Source of the DNA: Rhodanobacteraceae bacterium
GTDB taxonomy: Bacteria; Pseudomonadota; Gammaproteobacteria; Xanthomonadales; Rhodanobacteraceae
NCBI GenBank assembly: GCA_030167125.1
Contig: CP126531.1
Location: forward strand, 1 to 64,000
Direction: 5' to 3'
Length of the DNA: 64,000 nucleotides
This document shows positions 8,396 to 19,528 of this stretch, in pieces (within the stretch, counting starts at the first letter, position 1; each line of letters begins with the position of its first letter). The position numbers were made by a program, and so were the translations under genes. A model generated the notes under the pieces. It was given only the letters and a program-made list of their open reading frames with translations, had not been told where the DNA came from and made no database searches.

Positions 8396-10921
8396 CTAAA
8401 AAATGTTGTAATCCGATTGCTGGTTCTGCTGCTGCTTGGCCTGTTCGCGCAGCCGGTCCAGATCCTCGATCCTGAAGATCTCGCTCACGGTGTTGGTGTC
8501 GCCGGGCGGCGCGGGCAAGCCGGTGGTGCGGTCGATGGTCGCGGTGACGATGCCCGGCGGCATCGGCAGATCGGCTTCCGGCTTGCCTTGCAGCGCCGGA
8601 CCCATGAACGCCATCCAGATCGGCAGCGCGGTTTGCGCGCCGAACTCCTTGTGGCCGAGCGATTTGAAATCATCGAAGCCGACCCAGACGGTGGCGACCA
8701 GGTCGTTGTTGAAGCCGTTGAACCAGCCGTCGCGATAGTCGTTCGAAGTGCCGGTCTTGCCGGCGAGATCGCTGCGCCCGAGCTTCTTGACGGCGGCACC
8801 GGTTCCAAGCGGATTGTCGATCACGCTGTGCATCAGTGAAGTGATCAGGTAGTCGTTGCGCGGGTCGATCACGCGCGGAGCGAGCAGCGGTCCCGTCTCG
8901 GCGCCGGTGGAAAGCGCGTTCGCGGTGTTGCCGAGCGCGCCGGGATCGCCCGCGGCGGCGTCCGGTTGCGCCGGTGCCGCGGTGGTCTTGCCCTCGTCGA
9001 GCAGGCGCGCTTCGCAATTGCGGCAGGCCTGCACGGGGTCGGCCTTGTAGATGGCCTTGCCGTCGCGGTTGTCGATCTCGGCGATGTAGTACGGCGTGAT
9101 CAGGAAACCGCCGTTGGCGAACACCGCATACGCACGCGCCATCGCCATCGGCGACACCGAAGCGGTGCCGAGCGCCATCGAGAGATTCGGCGGAATCGCG
9201 TCGAGCGGGAAGCCGAAGCGCGTGACGTAATCGCGCACGTAGCGCACGCCCACCGCGTCGAGCAACCGGATCGCGACCAGGTTCACCGATTGCGCGAGCG
9301 CTTCGCGCAGGCGCATCGGTCCGCGGAACTTGCCGTCGTCGTTCTGCGGCGTCCACAAGCCGCCGGGCTTGGACGGGTCGGGCAGGGCGATGGGCGCGTC
9401 GTTGATGATCGACGCGGCCGTGTAGCCACGGTCGAACGCGGCGGAATAGATGAAGGGCTTGAAGCTGGAACCGGGCTGGCGCGCGGTCTGCGTTGCGCGG
9501 TTGAACTTGCTCAGCTGAAAATTGAAGCCGCCGACCAGCGCCTTGACCGCGCCATCGTCCGGCGACAGCACCACCATGGCGGACTGCGCGGCGGGGATCT
9601 GTTCGAGCTCCCAGTGCTTCGCGTCCGTCGCGACGGCTTTCGCCGCTTTCCGCGCGGGCGCGGCAGGTTGCGCGTCCTCGACTTCGCGCACGCGGATGAT
9701 GTCGCCGGGGCGCAGGATCGACGCCGCGCCCTTGCCATCGTTGCCGGCCTTGCGCGCATAGCCGAGCGCCCACTTCATGTCGGCTACCGGCAGCTTGATC
9801 GACTGCCCGCCCTGGACGTACGCCTCGGCGGCGTCGGCATCGACTGCAGTGACGATCGCGGGCCACAGGCCGCTGACGTCGTTGTAACCCGACAGGGCTT
9901 GCTCGAGCGCGGCGGGTGTCGCGGGCTGCGGCAGCGCCACGTGCGCTTCCGGACCACGGTAGCCGTGGCGATGGTCGTAATCTTCGAGCCGGCTGCGCAG
10001 CGCATGATTCGCGAGCGCCTGCAGGTGGCTGTCGACGGTGGTGCGGATTACGTAGCCGTCGGTGAGCGCCTGGTTGCCGAGTCTCTGCACCGCCTGCTGG
10101 CGCACCATTTCGGCGAGGTAAGGCGCATCGACCTGCACCGGTGGTTCGTGCGGCGCGGCGTCGTCCGGTGCGGCGATGGCCTGTTCGTATTGGGCGCGGT
10201 CGATGAAGCGGTGCGCGAGCATCTGTCCGAGCACCCAGTTGCGGCGCGCGAGCAGGCGGTCCTTGTGGTCGATCGGGTTGACCACCGACGGCGACTGGAA
10301 GCTCGAGGCGATCGCCGCGCACTCGGCGATGCTCAACTGGTCGATGCTCTTGCCGTAGTAGTACTGCGCGGCAGCCGCCACGCCATAGGTGCGATGCCCC
10401 AGGAACATCTTGTTGAGGTAGAGCTGCAGGATCTGGTCCTTGCTCAGCTCGCTCTCGATGCGGAACGAGGTGAGGATCTCGATGAGCTTGCGGGTGTAGG
10501 TTTTCTGCGGGCTCAGGAAGAAATTGCGCGCGACCTGCTGGGTGATGGTCGAGCCGCCCTGCACCTTCTGGCCATGGTGCAATGCGACTTCCATCGCCGC
10601 ACGGAACGTCGAGACGAAATCGATGCCGGAGTGGTGGTAGAAGTCGGCGTCTTCGGCCGCCAGCACCGCGTGCTTCAGGTTGTCGGGCACCTTGGTGATC
10701 TGCACCGGGTTGCGGCGCATCTCGCCGTATTCGGCGATCAACTGGCCATCGGAACTCAGGATGCGCAGCGGCACCTGCATCTGCACGTCCTTCAGCGATG
10801 CGACCGAAGGTACCCGCGGTTCCAGCAGCCACCACGCGATGCCGCCCGCGATGACGCCGAGAAGCACAAGGCAGAGCAGGCCCGCGAGGCAGACCAGCAG
10901 CAGTCGTTTGAGAATTCTCAT
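8396..10921 (-). CDS. mrcA: Penicillin-binding protein 1A (bifunctional transglycosylase/transpeptidase)
   Basis: 841 residues. A cytoplasmic tip and one membrane anchor (LLLVCLAGLLCLVLLGVIAG) are followed by the glycosyltransferase-51 domain with EDADFYHHSGID and GGSTITQQVARNFF. An OB-like insert (PCB_OB type, characteristic of PBP1A) comes next. The transpeptidase domain has the SxxK box SSFK (S485-K488), SVN and KTG (AGKTGTSND). The enzyme polymerises and cross-links periplasmic peptidoglycan. It is divergent from pilM across 419 bases, the arrangement seen in Pseudomonas and Xanthomonas, where PBP1A and the pilus assembly operon are neighbours. Confidence 0.95.
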   Translation of the reverse strand: MRILKRLLLVCLAGLLCLVLLGVIAGGIAWWLLEPRVPSVASLKDVQMQVPLRILSSDGQLIAEYGEMRRNPVQITKVPDNLKHAVLAAEDADFYHHSGIDFVSTFRAAMEVALHHGQKVQGGSTITQQVARNFFLSPQKTYTRKLIEILTSFRIESELSKDQILQLYLNKMFLGHRTYGVAAAAQYYYGKSIDQLSIAECAAIASSFQSPSVVNPIDHKDRLLARRNWVLGQMLAHRFIDRAQYEQAIAAPDDAAPHEPPVQVDAPYLAEMVRQQAVQRLGNQALTDGYVIRTTVDSHLQALANHALRSRLEDYDHRHGYRGPEAHVALPQPATPAALEQALSGYNDVSGLWPAIVTAVDADAAEAYVQGGQSIKLPVADMKWALGYARKAGNDGKGAASILRPGDIIRVREVEDAQPAAPARKAAKAVATDAKHWELEQIPAAQSAMVVLSPDDGAVKALVGGFNFQLSKFNRATQTARQPGSSFKPFIYSAAFDRGYTAASIINDAPIALPDPSKPGGLWTPQNDDGKFRGPMRLREALAQSVNLVAIRLLDAVGVRYVRDYVTRFGFPLDAIPPNLSMALGTASVSPMAMARAYAVFANGGFLITPYYIAEIDNRDGKAIYKADPVQACRNCEARLLDEGKTTAAPAQPDAAAGDPGALGNTANALSTGAETGPLLAPRVIDPRNDYLITSLMHSVIDNPLGTGAAVKKLGRSDLAGKTGTSNDYRDGWFNGFNNDLVATVWVGFDDFKSLGHKEFGAQTALPIWMAFMGPALQGKPEADLPMPPGIVTATIDRTTGLPAPPGDTNTVSEIFRIEDLDRLREQAKQQQNQQSDYNIF

Positions 10922-12398
<1,477 letters not shown>

Positions 12399-12399
<1 letters not shown>

Positions 12400-13253
12400 T
12401 GGCCAAGATCAACCTCCTCCCGTGGCGCGCGGAACGGCGCGAACGCCGCAAGCGCGAATTCTTCGCCCAGTTGGGCATCGCGGCCGTCGCCGCGATCGTG
12501 CTGGTGCTGTTGTGGGGCTTCTGGATGAGCCTGCGCATCGACAACCAGAACAATCGCAACGAGTACCTGCAGGGCCAGATCACCCAGCTCGATTCCAAGA
12601 TCACCGAGATCCAGAACCTGCAGAAGGTCAAGAAGCACCTGCTGGATCGCAAGCGCATCGTCGAGAAACTGCAATCCAGCCGCTCGCAGATGGTGCATCT
12701 GTTCGACCAGATCGTGCAGACCATTCCCGCCGGTGCGCGGTTGACTTCACTGCAGCAGCAGGGCGACAAGCTGACGCTCGATGGCGTCGCGCAATCGAAC
12801 GCGACGGTCGCCGAATACATGCGCAACATCGAGGCCTCGCCGTGGATGGGGCCCACCACGCTCGTCAAGACGGAAAACGTCCACAACGATTCCAACATGC
12901 CGTATGAGTTCGAGTTGGTCGTCGCGCTGGACAAACAGAAGGGCGATGGCGACGGATCGGGTCCGGCGTCCGGTGCCTCGGCTGCCACGGCGTCGAGCAC
13001 GGCGCCCGCCGCACCGGTGGCAGGCCCGCTGCCGGCTGCGCCATCCGCTGCCGTCGCGCCGACTTCCGCACCCGCGGCATCGGTTCAGGCGGCCCCGGCT
13101 GCAGCCCCCGCTTCGGCCGCCGCGGCGATTCCGGGATCGGCGCCTGTTTCGGCACCCGCGGCGCTGCCGGTGTCCGCGCTCGCACCGAAGGCGGCCGAGC
13201 CGGCCAAGCCAGAGCCTGCGGCGTCCAAGAGCAAGGGAGGGGCCAGGCCATGA
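12399..13253 (+). CDS. pilN: Type IV pilus alignment protein PilN with long Ala/Pro-rich tail
   Basis: 284 residues. The extreme N-terminus MAKINLLPWRAERRERRK carries the INLLPWR motif that docks in PilM. One transmembrane helix (AAVAAIVLVLLWGFWMSL), a coiled coil (about residues 48-95) and the periplasmic ferredoxin-like domain follow, ending near residue 187. The remaining roughly 95 residues are low-complexity Ala/Pro/Ser, as in AAPAAAPASAAAAIPG. PilN of well-studied species stops at about 200 residues, so this tail is unusual. It may be a periplasmic spacer reaching toward PilP/PilQ, which is inference. The gene overlaps pilO by four bases. Confidence 0.92.
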
Positions 13254-13906
13254 AATTCTTCGATGACCTGCGCAATCTCGATCGCAACAACGTTGGCGGC
13301 TGGCCCAATTCGGTCAAGGGCTTCTTCATCGCCATCATCGTGGTCGTGATCCTGTTCCTCGGCTGGTACTTCTACATCAGCGGCCAGCAGGACACGCTCG
13401 CTTCGGGGCAGCAAAAAGAACTCACGTTGCGGCACGAGTTCGAGGACAAGCAGGCCCAGGTGGTCAACCTGGATGCCTTGAAGGCCCAGCTTGCCCAGAT
13501 GAACGAGATGTTGAGCCAGATGTTGCGCGAGCTGCCCAGCAAGACCGAAATGCCGGCGTTGCTGGTCAACATCTCGCAGACGGCGCAGGCCGCCGGCATC
13601 GAGACGGACTTGTTCCAGCCGAAGCCCGAGATTCCCGAGGAGTTCTACGCGATCCAGCCGATCGCGCTGAAGATGCAGGGCACCTACCACCAGTTCGGCA
13701 CCTTCATCAGCGGCGTGGCATCGTTGCCGCGCGTGGTGATCCTGACCATGCACGACGTGTCGCTCAAGGCGGCCACCGCGAGTGGCGCGAAGGATGCGCC
13801 GCCGCCCGGCGGGGTGCTGATGCTCGAAGGCACGGTGCAGACCTATCGCTACCTCGGCGACGAGGAACCGAAGGGTGCGCAACCGGCCAAGAAGGGAGGG
13901 CAGTGA
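13250..13906 (+). CDS. pilO: Type IV pilus alignment protein PilO
   Basis: 218 residues. A short cytoplasmic N-terminus (MKFFDDLRNLDRNNVGGWP) is followed by one membrane helix (FFIAIIVVVILFLGWYFYI), a coiled-coil region to about residue 90 and the periplasmic ferredoxin-like domain. The latter includes ALLVNISQTAQAAGIETDLF and the ISGVASLPRVVILTMHDVS strand-helix. PilO heterodimerises with PilN to form the periplasmic ring connecting the inner-membrane platform to PilP and the secretin. Start and stop overlap both neighbours in the operon. Confidence 0.94.
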   Translation: MKFFDDLRNLDRNNVGGWPNSVKGFFIAIIVVVILFLGWYFYISGQQDTLASGQQKELTLRHEFEDKQAQVVNLDALKAQLAQMNEMLSQMLRELPSKTEMPALLVNISQTAQAAGIETDLFQPKPEIPEEFYAIQPIALKMQGTYHQFGTFISGVASLPRVVILTMHDVSLKAATASGAKDAPPPGGVLMLEGTVQTYRYLGDEEPKGAQPAKKGGQ

Positions 13907-13908
13907 TC

Positions 13909-14427
13909 ATGCGACCCACCCGCATTGTCGGCGTCGTTGCAACCCTCGCCATGATTTCCGGCCTTGCCGCGTGCAGCGGCCAGGGCGATCTCCACGAATG
14001 GGTCGCGCAGGTGAAGGCACGCAAGGGTGCGCCGTTGCCGGCGCTCCCCGTCGTCAAGACTTTCGAGACCTTCATCTACCAGGATCAGGACAAGCGCGAT
14101 CCGTTCGAACCTGCGCCGCCGCAAGCCGGTTCGTCGGACCTGGCCGGCCCGCATCCCGATCAGAACCGCCCGCGCGAGCCGCTGGAAGCTTTCCCGCTCG
14201 ACAGCCTGAAGATGGTGGGCACGATCGGTGCAAAGGGCAGTGTCGAGGCGCTGGTCAAGGATCCGCAGGGCGTCATCCACCAGATTCACGTGGGTGATTA
14301 CATGGGCCAGAACTACGGCCATGTCACGCAGGTGACGGCCGGCGAAATCGATCTCGTGGAACTGGTGCCGAATGGTTCGGGCGGCTGGATGGAACGCGAC
14401 GCGACCGTCGCACTGGGCGAAAAATGA
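13909..14427 (+). CDS. pilP: Type IV pilus assembly lipoprotein PilP
   Basis: 172 residues from the ATG at 13909, eight bases after GGGAGGG. The alternative GTG at 13903 is too close to that site. The signal peptide ends in the lipobox LAAC (residues 22-25), followed by Ser-Gly, so the protein should be an inner-membrane or outer-membrane lipoprotein. The conserved KTFETFIYQDQDKRDPFEP segment and a C-terminal beta-sandwich (LDSLKMVGTIGAKGSVEALV; VHQVHVGDYMGQNYG-like strands) are typical of PilP. That domain contacts the N0 domain of PilQ. Confidence 0.94.
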   Translation: MRPTRIVGVVATLAMISGLAACSGQGDLHEWVAQVKARKGAPLPALPVVKTFETFIYQDQDKRDPFEPAPPQAGSSDLAGPHPDQNRPREPLEAFPLDSLKMVGTIGAKGSVEALVKDPQGVIHQIHVGDYMGQNYGHVTQVTAGEIDLVELVPNGSGGWMERDATVALGEK

Positions 14428-14449
14428 CGATTCATCGGGGGTTACGTTC

Positions 14450-16798
14450 ATGATGACCAAACCTGCTCACTTCCTTGGCCGCAGCCACGGCGGCACAGCC
14501 CGGCCGGCACGCGGATGGATGGCGTTGCTGGTGGTGCCGGTGATGGCGATATGCCTGCTGGTGGCCGGACCGGCCATGGCGGCCAACACGTTGCAGAGCG
14601 TCAGCGCATCGCCGTTGCCGGGTGGCAAGGTCCAGGTGACCCTCAGCTTCTCGGGCCCCGCCGTTGCGCCGCAGGCGTTCAGCACCAACACGCCGCCACG
14701 CATCGCGCTGGATTTCGCCGATACCAGCAACGGTCTTGCGCAACGCTCGTACAACCTGGGCCAGGGCACCGCGCAATCGGTCAGTGCCGTGGAAGCCAAC
14801 GGCCGCACACGCGTCGTCGTCAACCTGAGCCAGCCTTCGCCTTACGTGACCCAGGTGCAGGGCAACCAGTTGCTGGTGACCATCGGCGACGGCATGGGCA
14901 GCGCAACCGCGGCGGCCGATCCGGCGCAGGACTCCGGCCCCGCGCTGGCGCCCGTTCCGCCGCCGCCGCAATCGCAGCAGTCGCTGGCCGTGTCCACGGC
15001 GAACCCCGACAAGGCTGTCGCGATGGCGGGCAGCAATGTCATCACCGGCGTGGATTTCCAGCGCGGTGACCACGGCGGCGGCAAGTTGGTGGTCGATTTC
15101 AGCCAGGCCGGTGCGGCGACCAGCATGCACACCAATGGCGATGTCACCACGATCGACGTTGCTGGCGCGAACCTTGCGGCAGCACAGGCGCGCCGCCTGG
15201 ATGTCACGAGCTATGCGACGCCGGTGCGCAGCGTCAATACCCATGCCGTGCCGGGCGGCGCCCGCATCGACGTGGAAACGCGCGGCGTGGTGCAGACCGC
15301 GTCCTACCAGACCGGCAACCAGTACGTGGTCGAGTTCTCGCGTCCGACCTCCAGCGAAACCACGCTGCTCGGCGCGCCCAAGCCGATTGTCTACAAGGGC
15401 AGCCGCGTCACCTTCAATTTCCAGGACATCCCCGTGCGCTCGGTGCTGCAGCTGCTCGCCGACGTGTCCAACCTCAACATCGTCGCGTCCGACAGCGTGC
15501 AGGGCAACGTCACCCTGCGGCTGGTCAACGTGCCGTGGGACCAGGCGCTCGACGTGATCCTGCGCGCCAAGGGCCTCGCCCAACGCCAGAACGGCAACGT
15601 GATCTGGGTGGCCCCGCAAACCGAGATCGCCAAATACGAGCAGGACGTCGCCGACGCGCGCCAGAAGCAGCTCGACAGCGCCCAGTTGGTCACGGATTAC
15701 ATTCCGATCAACTACGGCAACGCCAAGCAGATCGCCGATCTTTTGACCTCGGGCGCCAAGGCCGGCAACGTCGGTGGTGGCGGCGGCGTCAGCAGCACCT
15801 CGGAACGCGGTTTCCTGTCTTCGCGCGGCAGCGTGTCCTTCGATGATCGCACCAACACCCTGCTGGTCAATGACACGCCGGAAAAGGTGCAGGAGATCCG
15901 GCAACTGGTGTCGGTGCTCGATCGTCCGGTCAAGCAGGTGCTGATCGAATCGCGGCTGGTGATCGCGACCGACAACTTCACCCGTGAACTGGGCGCCAAG
16001 CTGGGCGTCGGCGGCTTCCACCTCGGCGAGAACAGCAAGCACGCGCAGGTCTACGGCGGCGGCATCAATGGCGTCAATGGAACCGGCACCAGCGATACGA
16101 CGTCCAGCATCGCCAACTACTGGAACAGCTTCAGTGGCCAGTCGACCGGCACCGGCAACAACGTCATCCAGATACCGACCGGTTTGAACGTCAACCTGCC
16201 GTCGACGACCACCGGATCCAGCAGCTTCGCGATCGGCATCCTCGGCCGCGACTACCTGCTCAACCTCGAACTGAGCGCCGCGCAACAGGAAGGCCGCAGC
16301 GAGACCATTTCGCAGCCCAAGGTGGTGACCGCGAACAACCAGGAAGCGACGATCCAGCAAGGCCAGCAGATCGGCTACCTGACGTTCCAGAACTCGGGTG
16401 CGGGCGGCGGCCAGGGTACGGCGACCGTGCAGTTCAAGAACGCGGTGCTGGAACTCGACGTCACCCCGACCATCACTTCCGACAACCGCGTCTTCATGAA
16501 GCTCAAGGTGATCAAGGACGCCATCAGCGCGCTGGTGCCGAATCCGGGCGGCGGCTTCGTGCCGCAGATCGACCATCGCGAGATCGATACCTCGGTATTG
16601 GTCGACAATGGGCAGACGGTGGTGCTCGGCGGCGTGTATGAATTCACCAACGAGCATGACGTGACCAAGGTGCCGTTCCTCGGCGACATCCCGATCCTCG
16701 GCGCGCTGTTCCGCGACAAGAAGAACATCAACAACAAGGCCGAGTTGCTGGTGTTCATCACGCCGCACATCCTGGGTCAGGAAACGACCGTCGAATGA
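14450..16798 (+). CDS. pilQ: Type IV pilus outer-membrane secretin PilQ
   Basis: 782 residues from the ATG at 14450; a second ATG immediately follows. The signal peptide is long (hydrophobic LLVVPVMAICLLVAGPAMAA). Two AMIN domains, which bind peptidoglycan, occupy about residues 45-130 and 195-290. The N0/STN domain (VTFNFQDIPVRSVLQLLADV) and the secretin_N/KH domain follow, with a Gly/Ser loop (GNVGGGGGVSSTSERGF). The C-terminal secretin domain carries VPFLGDIPILGALF and ends in VFITPHIL. It forms the outer-membrane gated channel for the pilus. As the last gene of the operon it is followed by a strong terminator. Confidence 0.95.
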   Translation: MMTKPAHFLGRSHGGTARPARGWMALLVVPVMAICLLVAGPAMAANTLQSVSASPLPGGKVQVTLSFSGPAVAPQAFSTNTPPRIALDFADTSNGLAQRSYNLGQGTAQSVSAVEANGRTRVVVNLSQPSPYVTQVQGNQLLVTIGDGMGSATAAADPAQDSGPALAPVPPPPQSQQSLAVSTANPDKAVAMAGSNVITGVDFQRGDHGGGKLVVDFSQAGAATSMHTNGDVTTIDVAGANLAAAQARRLDVTSYATPVRSVNTHAVPGGARIDVETRGVVQTASYQTGNQYVVEFSRPTSSETTLLGAPKPIVYKGSRVTFNFQDIPVRSVLQLLADVSNLNIVASDSVQGNVTLRLVNVPWDQALDVILRAKGLAQRQNGNVIWVAPQTEIAKYEQDVADARQKQLDSAQLVTDYIPINYGNAKQIADLLTSGAKAGNVGGGGGVSSTSERGFLSSRGSVSFDDRTNTLLVNDTPEKVQEIRQLVSVLDRPVKQVLIESRLVIATDNFTRELGAKLGVGGFHLGENSKHAQVYGGGINGVNGTGTSDTTSSIANYWNSFSGQSTGTGNNVIQIPTGLNVNLPSTTTGSSSFAIGILGRDYLLNLELSAAQQEGRSETISQPKVVTANNQEATIQQGQQIGYLTFQNSGAGGGQGTATVQFKNAVLELDVTPTITSDNRVFMKLKVIKDAISALVPNPGGGFVPQIDHREIDTSVLVDNGQTVVLGGVYEFTNEHDVTKVPFLGDIPILGALFRDKKNINNKAELLVFITPHILGQETTVE

Positions 16799-16820
16799 CC
16801 TGACGGGCAAGCGGTTCGAG

Positions 16821-16855
16821 GCAAACGGCGCGGGCGATCCGCGCCGTTTGCTTTT
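16821..16855 (+). terminator. Intrinsic terminator of the pilMNOPQ operon
   Basis: A perfect 13-bp stem (16821-16833 with 16839-16851) with loop GCGAT and a TTTT tail, 22 bases after the pilQ stop. Confidence 0.88.
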
Positions 16856-16910
16856 CGGCGCCCGCGCCGCGTCAAAAAACTTTTGCGGCGGACTGTGGTC
16901 TACTGGGCGA

Positions 16911-17951
16911 ATGCAAACCCAGTCCTTCTCCGCACAAGCAGCCGTGGCGGCAGCCGCGGCGTCGCCGGGCGGTGCCGAAACCGGCACGTTGCACGCCCGC
17001 TTCCACGTCCTGCGCGATGCGCTGCAGACCGAAGTCATCGGCCAGCCCGCGCTGGTCGATCGGCTGTTGATCGCGCTGCTGGCCGACGGACACCTGCTGG
17101 TGGAAGGCGCGCCAGGCCTGGCCAAGACCACCGCCATCAAGGCGCTCGCTTCGCGCATGGAGGCCGATTTCCATCGCGTGCAATTCACGCCCGACCTGTT
17201 GCCGGCCGATCTCACCGGCACCGACGTGCTGCGTCCCGCCACCGGTGCTTTCGAATTCGAGCCGGGACCTCTGTTCCACAACCTTGTGTTGGCGGACGAA
17301 ATCAATCGCGCGCCCGCCAAGGTGCAGTCCGCGTTGCTGGAGGCGATGGCCGAACACCAGGTCACCATCGGCCGGCGCTCATGGCCGCTGCCGCCGTTGT
17401 TCCTGGTGATGGCGACGCAAAATCCCATCGAACAGGAAGGCACCTTCCCGCTGCCCGAAGCGCAACTCGATCGTTTCCTCCTGCATGTTCCGGTCGGCTA
17501 TCCGAAGGCGGAGTCGGAGCGTGAAATCATGCGGCTGGCCCATGCGCGCGCGCGCGATGAACTGGATGCGCATGCAAGGCCGGAACGCGTGCTGAGCCAG
17601 GCCGACCTGTTTGCAGCGCGCGGGCAGGTTCTCGACCTGCACATGGCGGACGGGCTCGGCGAATACATCGTGCAACTGGTATTGGCGACGCGCGATCCGC
17701 GGCCGTGGGCGCCGGCGCTGCGCGACAAGATCGCATGGGGCGCGAGTCCGCGCGCCAGCATTGCGCTGGAAAGATGCGCGCGCGCGTCCGCGTGGCTCGC
17801 GGGTCGCGACTATGTATTGCCCGAAGACATCCAGTCGCTGGCGCCGGACGTCCTGCGCCATCGCGTGCTGCTGGGTTACGAAGCGGAAGCGGAAGGTTTG
17901 CGCGTGGACGACGTGGTGAAGCAACTGCTCGAGCGCGTGCCGCTGCCATAG
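16911..17951 (+). CDS. MoxR family AAA+ ATPase
   Basis: 346 residues from the ATG at 16911. The MoxR AAA+ core has Walker A GAPGLAKT (about residues 66-73), Walker B NLVLADEINRAPAK, sensor 1 MATQNPIEQEGTFPLPEAQ and the helical lid ending near LLERVPLP. MoxR proteins act as chaperone-like ATPases that work with vWA-domain partners. Here it heads the DUF58/BatA/BatB/BatD cluster, as in many proteobacteria. A dispersed repeat separates it from the next gene. Targets in this organism are unknown; envelope stress or oxidative tolerance is the usual inference for Bat operons. Confidence 0.93.
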   Translation: MQTQSFSAQAAVAAAAASPGGAETGTLHARFHVLRDALQTEVIGQPALVDRLLIALLADGHLLVEGAPGLAKTTAIKALASRMEADFHRVQFTPDLLPADLTGTDVLRPATGAFEFEPGPLFHNLVLADEINRAPAKVQSALLEAMAEHQVTIGRRSWPLPPLFLVMATQNPIEQEGTFPLPEAQLDRFLLHVPVGYPKAESEREIMRLAHARARDELDAHARPERVLSQADLFAARGQVLDLHMADGLGEYIVQLVLATRDPRPWAPALRDKIAWGASPRASIALERCARASAWLAGRDYVLPEDIQSLAPDVLRHRVLLGYEAEAEGLRVDDVVKQLLERVPLP

Positions 17952-18057
17952 TTTACCTCCTTCGGAACGAAGGGGGTCGCGCGCAGCGCGGGGGATGCAT
18001 CGTGCGAAGTGAAAAGCCATCCCCCTCAATCCCCCTTCCTGCGGAAGGGGAGGTAGA
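17952..18057. repeat. Dispersed hairpin repeat (CCCCCTTC/GAAGGGGG family), copy 1
   Basis: A first hairpin around CCTTCGGAACGAAGGGGG, then GGGGGATG and the tail AAAAGCCATCCCCCTCAATC, and a second hairpin CCCCCTTCCTGCGGAAGGGG. The same arrangement recurs at 38817, 41652, 44341, 49130, 50595, 53426 and, inside a gene, at 59637. Confidence 0.85.
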
Positions 18058-18074
18058 AAGCCAATTACGCAATC

Positions 18075-19028
18075 GTGTCCGCAACCACCGCCCACATTTC
18101 CGATCGCAATCCCGGCCTCACCCACGTCGATCTCGCCGAGCTGATCGCGCTGCGCGCACGCGCCGGAAAGCCCATCGCGCGCGCGGCGCGCGTCCGCACG
18201 CCGCTCGCCGGGGGCCACGTTTCCGCGCTGCGTGGGCGCGGCATGGATTACGCCGAGTCGCGCGCGTACCAGTCGGGCGACGACTCGCGCAATATCGATT
18301 GGCGGCGCACGGCGCGCAGCGGCAAGTGGCACACCAAGCTGTTCCAGGCCGAGCGCGAGCACAGCATGCTGCTGCTGGTCGATACGCACCCGACGATGCA
18401 ATTCGGCACGCGTACCCGCTTCAAGTCGGTGGCGGCGGCGCGCGCGGCGGCGTGGCTGGCCTGGACGTGCGTGCGCGGCGGCGACCGGATCGGCGCGCTG
18501 GCATTCGGCAACCAGCGTGCCGCCATCGATCCGCAGGCCGGTACGCGGGGTGCGCTGGCGGTCCTGGGTGCGCTGGCGCGCTGGGACGCCGAAGCGCACG
18601 CGGTGCAATCCGGCAACGCCGAACCCTTGTCGGCCGCGCTCACGCGCGCACGGCGGATGGCGCTGTCCGGCAACGAGATCTGGATGCTGTCCGACGGCTG
18701 GTGCACCGATGCTTCCGCGGCGCACGCGCTGATCCGCCTGAAGCATCACGCCGACGTGCGGGCCGTGATCGTGGTGGACGCACTGGAACATGCGCTCGCA
18801 CCGGCGGGTGACTATGTCTTCGAAACGGACGCGGGACGCCGCCACGTCGAGCTGTCGACCGCCACCTCGCGCGCGGGCCTGCGTGATCGTCTTGCCCACG
18901 GTTCGCGTACGCTCGCCAAGGCGTGCGACGAAGCATCGGTGCCTTGGGTGATGCTGGCGACCAGCGAAGAACCGGAGTTGGGCCTGGCGCCGCTGTTGCG
19001 CAGGCGTGCCATGGAGCATCGCCGATGA
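18075..19028 (+). CDS. DUF58 (vWA-like) protein
   Basis: 317 residues from a GTG start. The DUF58 signature is clear: GRGMDYAESRAYQSGDDSRN followed directly by IDWRRTARSGK. A degenerate vWA fold follows, with MLLLVDTHPTMQFG in place of a canonical metal-binding DxSxS motif. It probably functions in the cytoplasm as the partner of the MoxR ATPase upstream. Its stop overlaps the start of the next gene (ATGA), so genes from here to BatD form a coupled operon. Confidence 0.92.
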   Translation: MSATTAHISDRNPGLTHVDLAELIALRARAGKPIARAARVRTPLAGGHVSALRGRGMDYAESRAYQSGDDSRNIDWRRTARSGKWHTKLFQAEREHSMLLLVDTHPTMQFGTRTRFKSVAAARAAAWLAWTCVRGGDRIGALAFGNQRAAIDPQAGTRGALAVLGALARWDAEAHAVQSGNAEPLSAALTRARRMALSGNEIWMLSDGWCTDASAAHALIRLKHHADVRAVIVVDALEHALAPAGDYVFETDAGRRHVELSTATSRAGLRDRLAHGSRTLAKACDEASVPWVMLATSEEPELGLAPLLRRRAMEHRR

Positions 19029-19528
19029 ACGGGCCGGTGCTGCGCGACATCCATCTGCCTCCGGCGCACTGGTGGCCGCTGGCGCCGGGATGGTGGTTGC
19101 TCGCGGCCTTGCTGCTGCTTGCGGCGCTCGGCGTGGCGTGGTGGTTGCGGCGTGCAGCGCGTGCGCACCCCGTGCGCGTGGCGATGCACGAGATCGATGT
19201 GCTCGAAGCCGCCTACGCGAGCGACCAGGATGTCGGGCGGCTGGTGGATGGAGCGTCGCGGCTGATGCGGCGCGTGGCGTTGCGCGTCGCGCCCGACGTG
19301 GCTGCCCAGGCCGGGTCAGGCTGGCGCGCATTCGTGCACACGCACGCGCCCGATGCAAGCGTCCGGCAGGTGTTGGATGAACTCGCCAGCGAGCGTTATC
19401 GCGCGCAGCAGGCGCTGGACGCGCCGGCGCTGCTGGCGGCACTGCGCGCATGGTGCCGGCGTGCGCTGCGCGCGCGCATCGCACCCGGCGCGCAGCGCGT
19501 TGTGCATGCCAGGGCGGTATCGGCATGA
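19025..19528 (+). CDS. DUF4381 membrane protein of the Bat operon
   Basis: 167 residues. A short periplasmic segment with the family motif LRDIHLPPAHWWPLAPGWW leads into a single membrane helix (LLAALLLLAALGVAWWL). A cytoplasmic helical domain rich in Ala and Arg follows. DUF4381 proteins are found almost only between DUF58 and BatA genes in gammaproteobacteria. Their role is not defined, but they are likely to be part of a membrane complex with the vWA proteins. The gene overlaps both neighbours by four bases. Confidence 0.9.
   Translation: MNGPVLRDIHLPPAHWWPLAPGWWLLAALLLLAALGVAWWLRRAARAHPVRVAMHEIDVLEAAYASDQDVGRLVDGASRLMRRVALRVAPDVAAQAGSGWRAFVHTHAPDASVRQVLDELASERYRAQQALDAPALLAALRAWCRRALRARIAPGAQRVVHARAVSA

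Noticed and set aside
14432..17443. 1003-residue minus-strand open frame opposite pilQ and moxR
   Set aside because: Runs across two real genes and a terminator on the other strand, low-complexity translation, no start signal.
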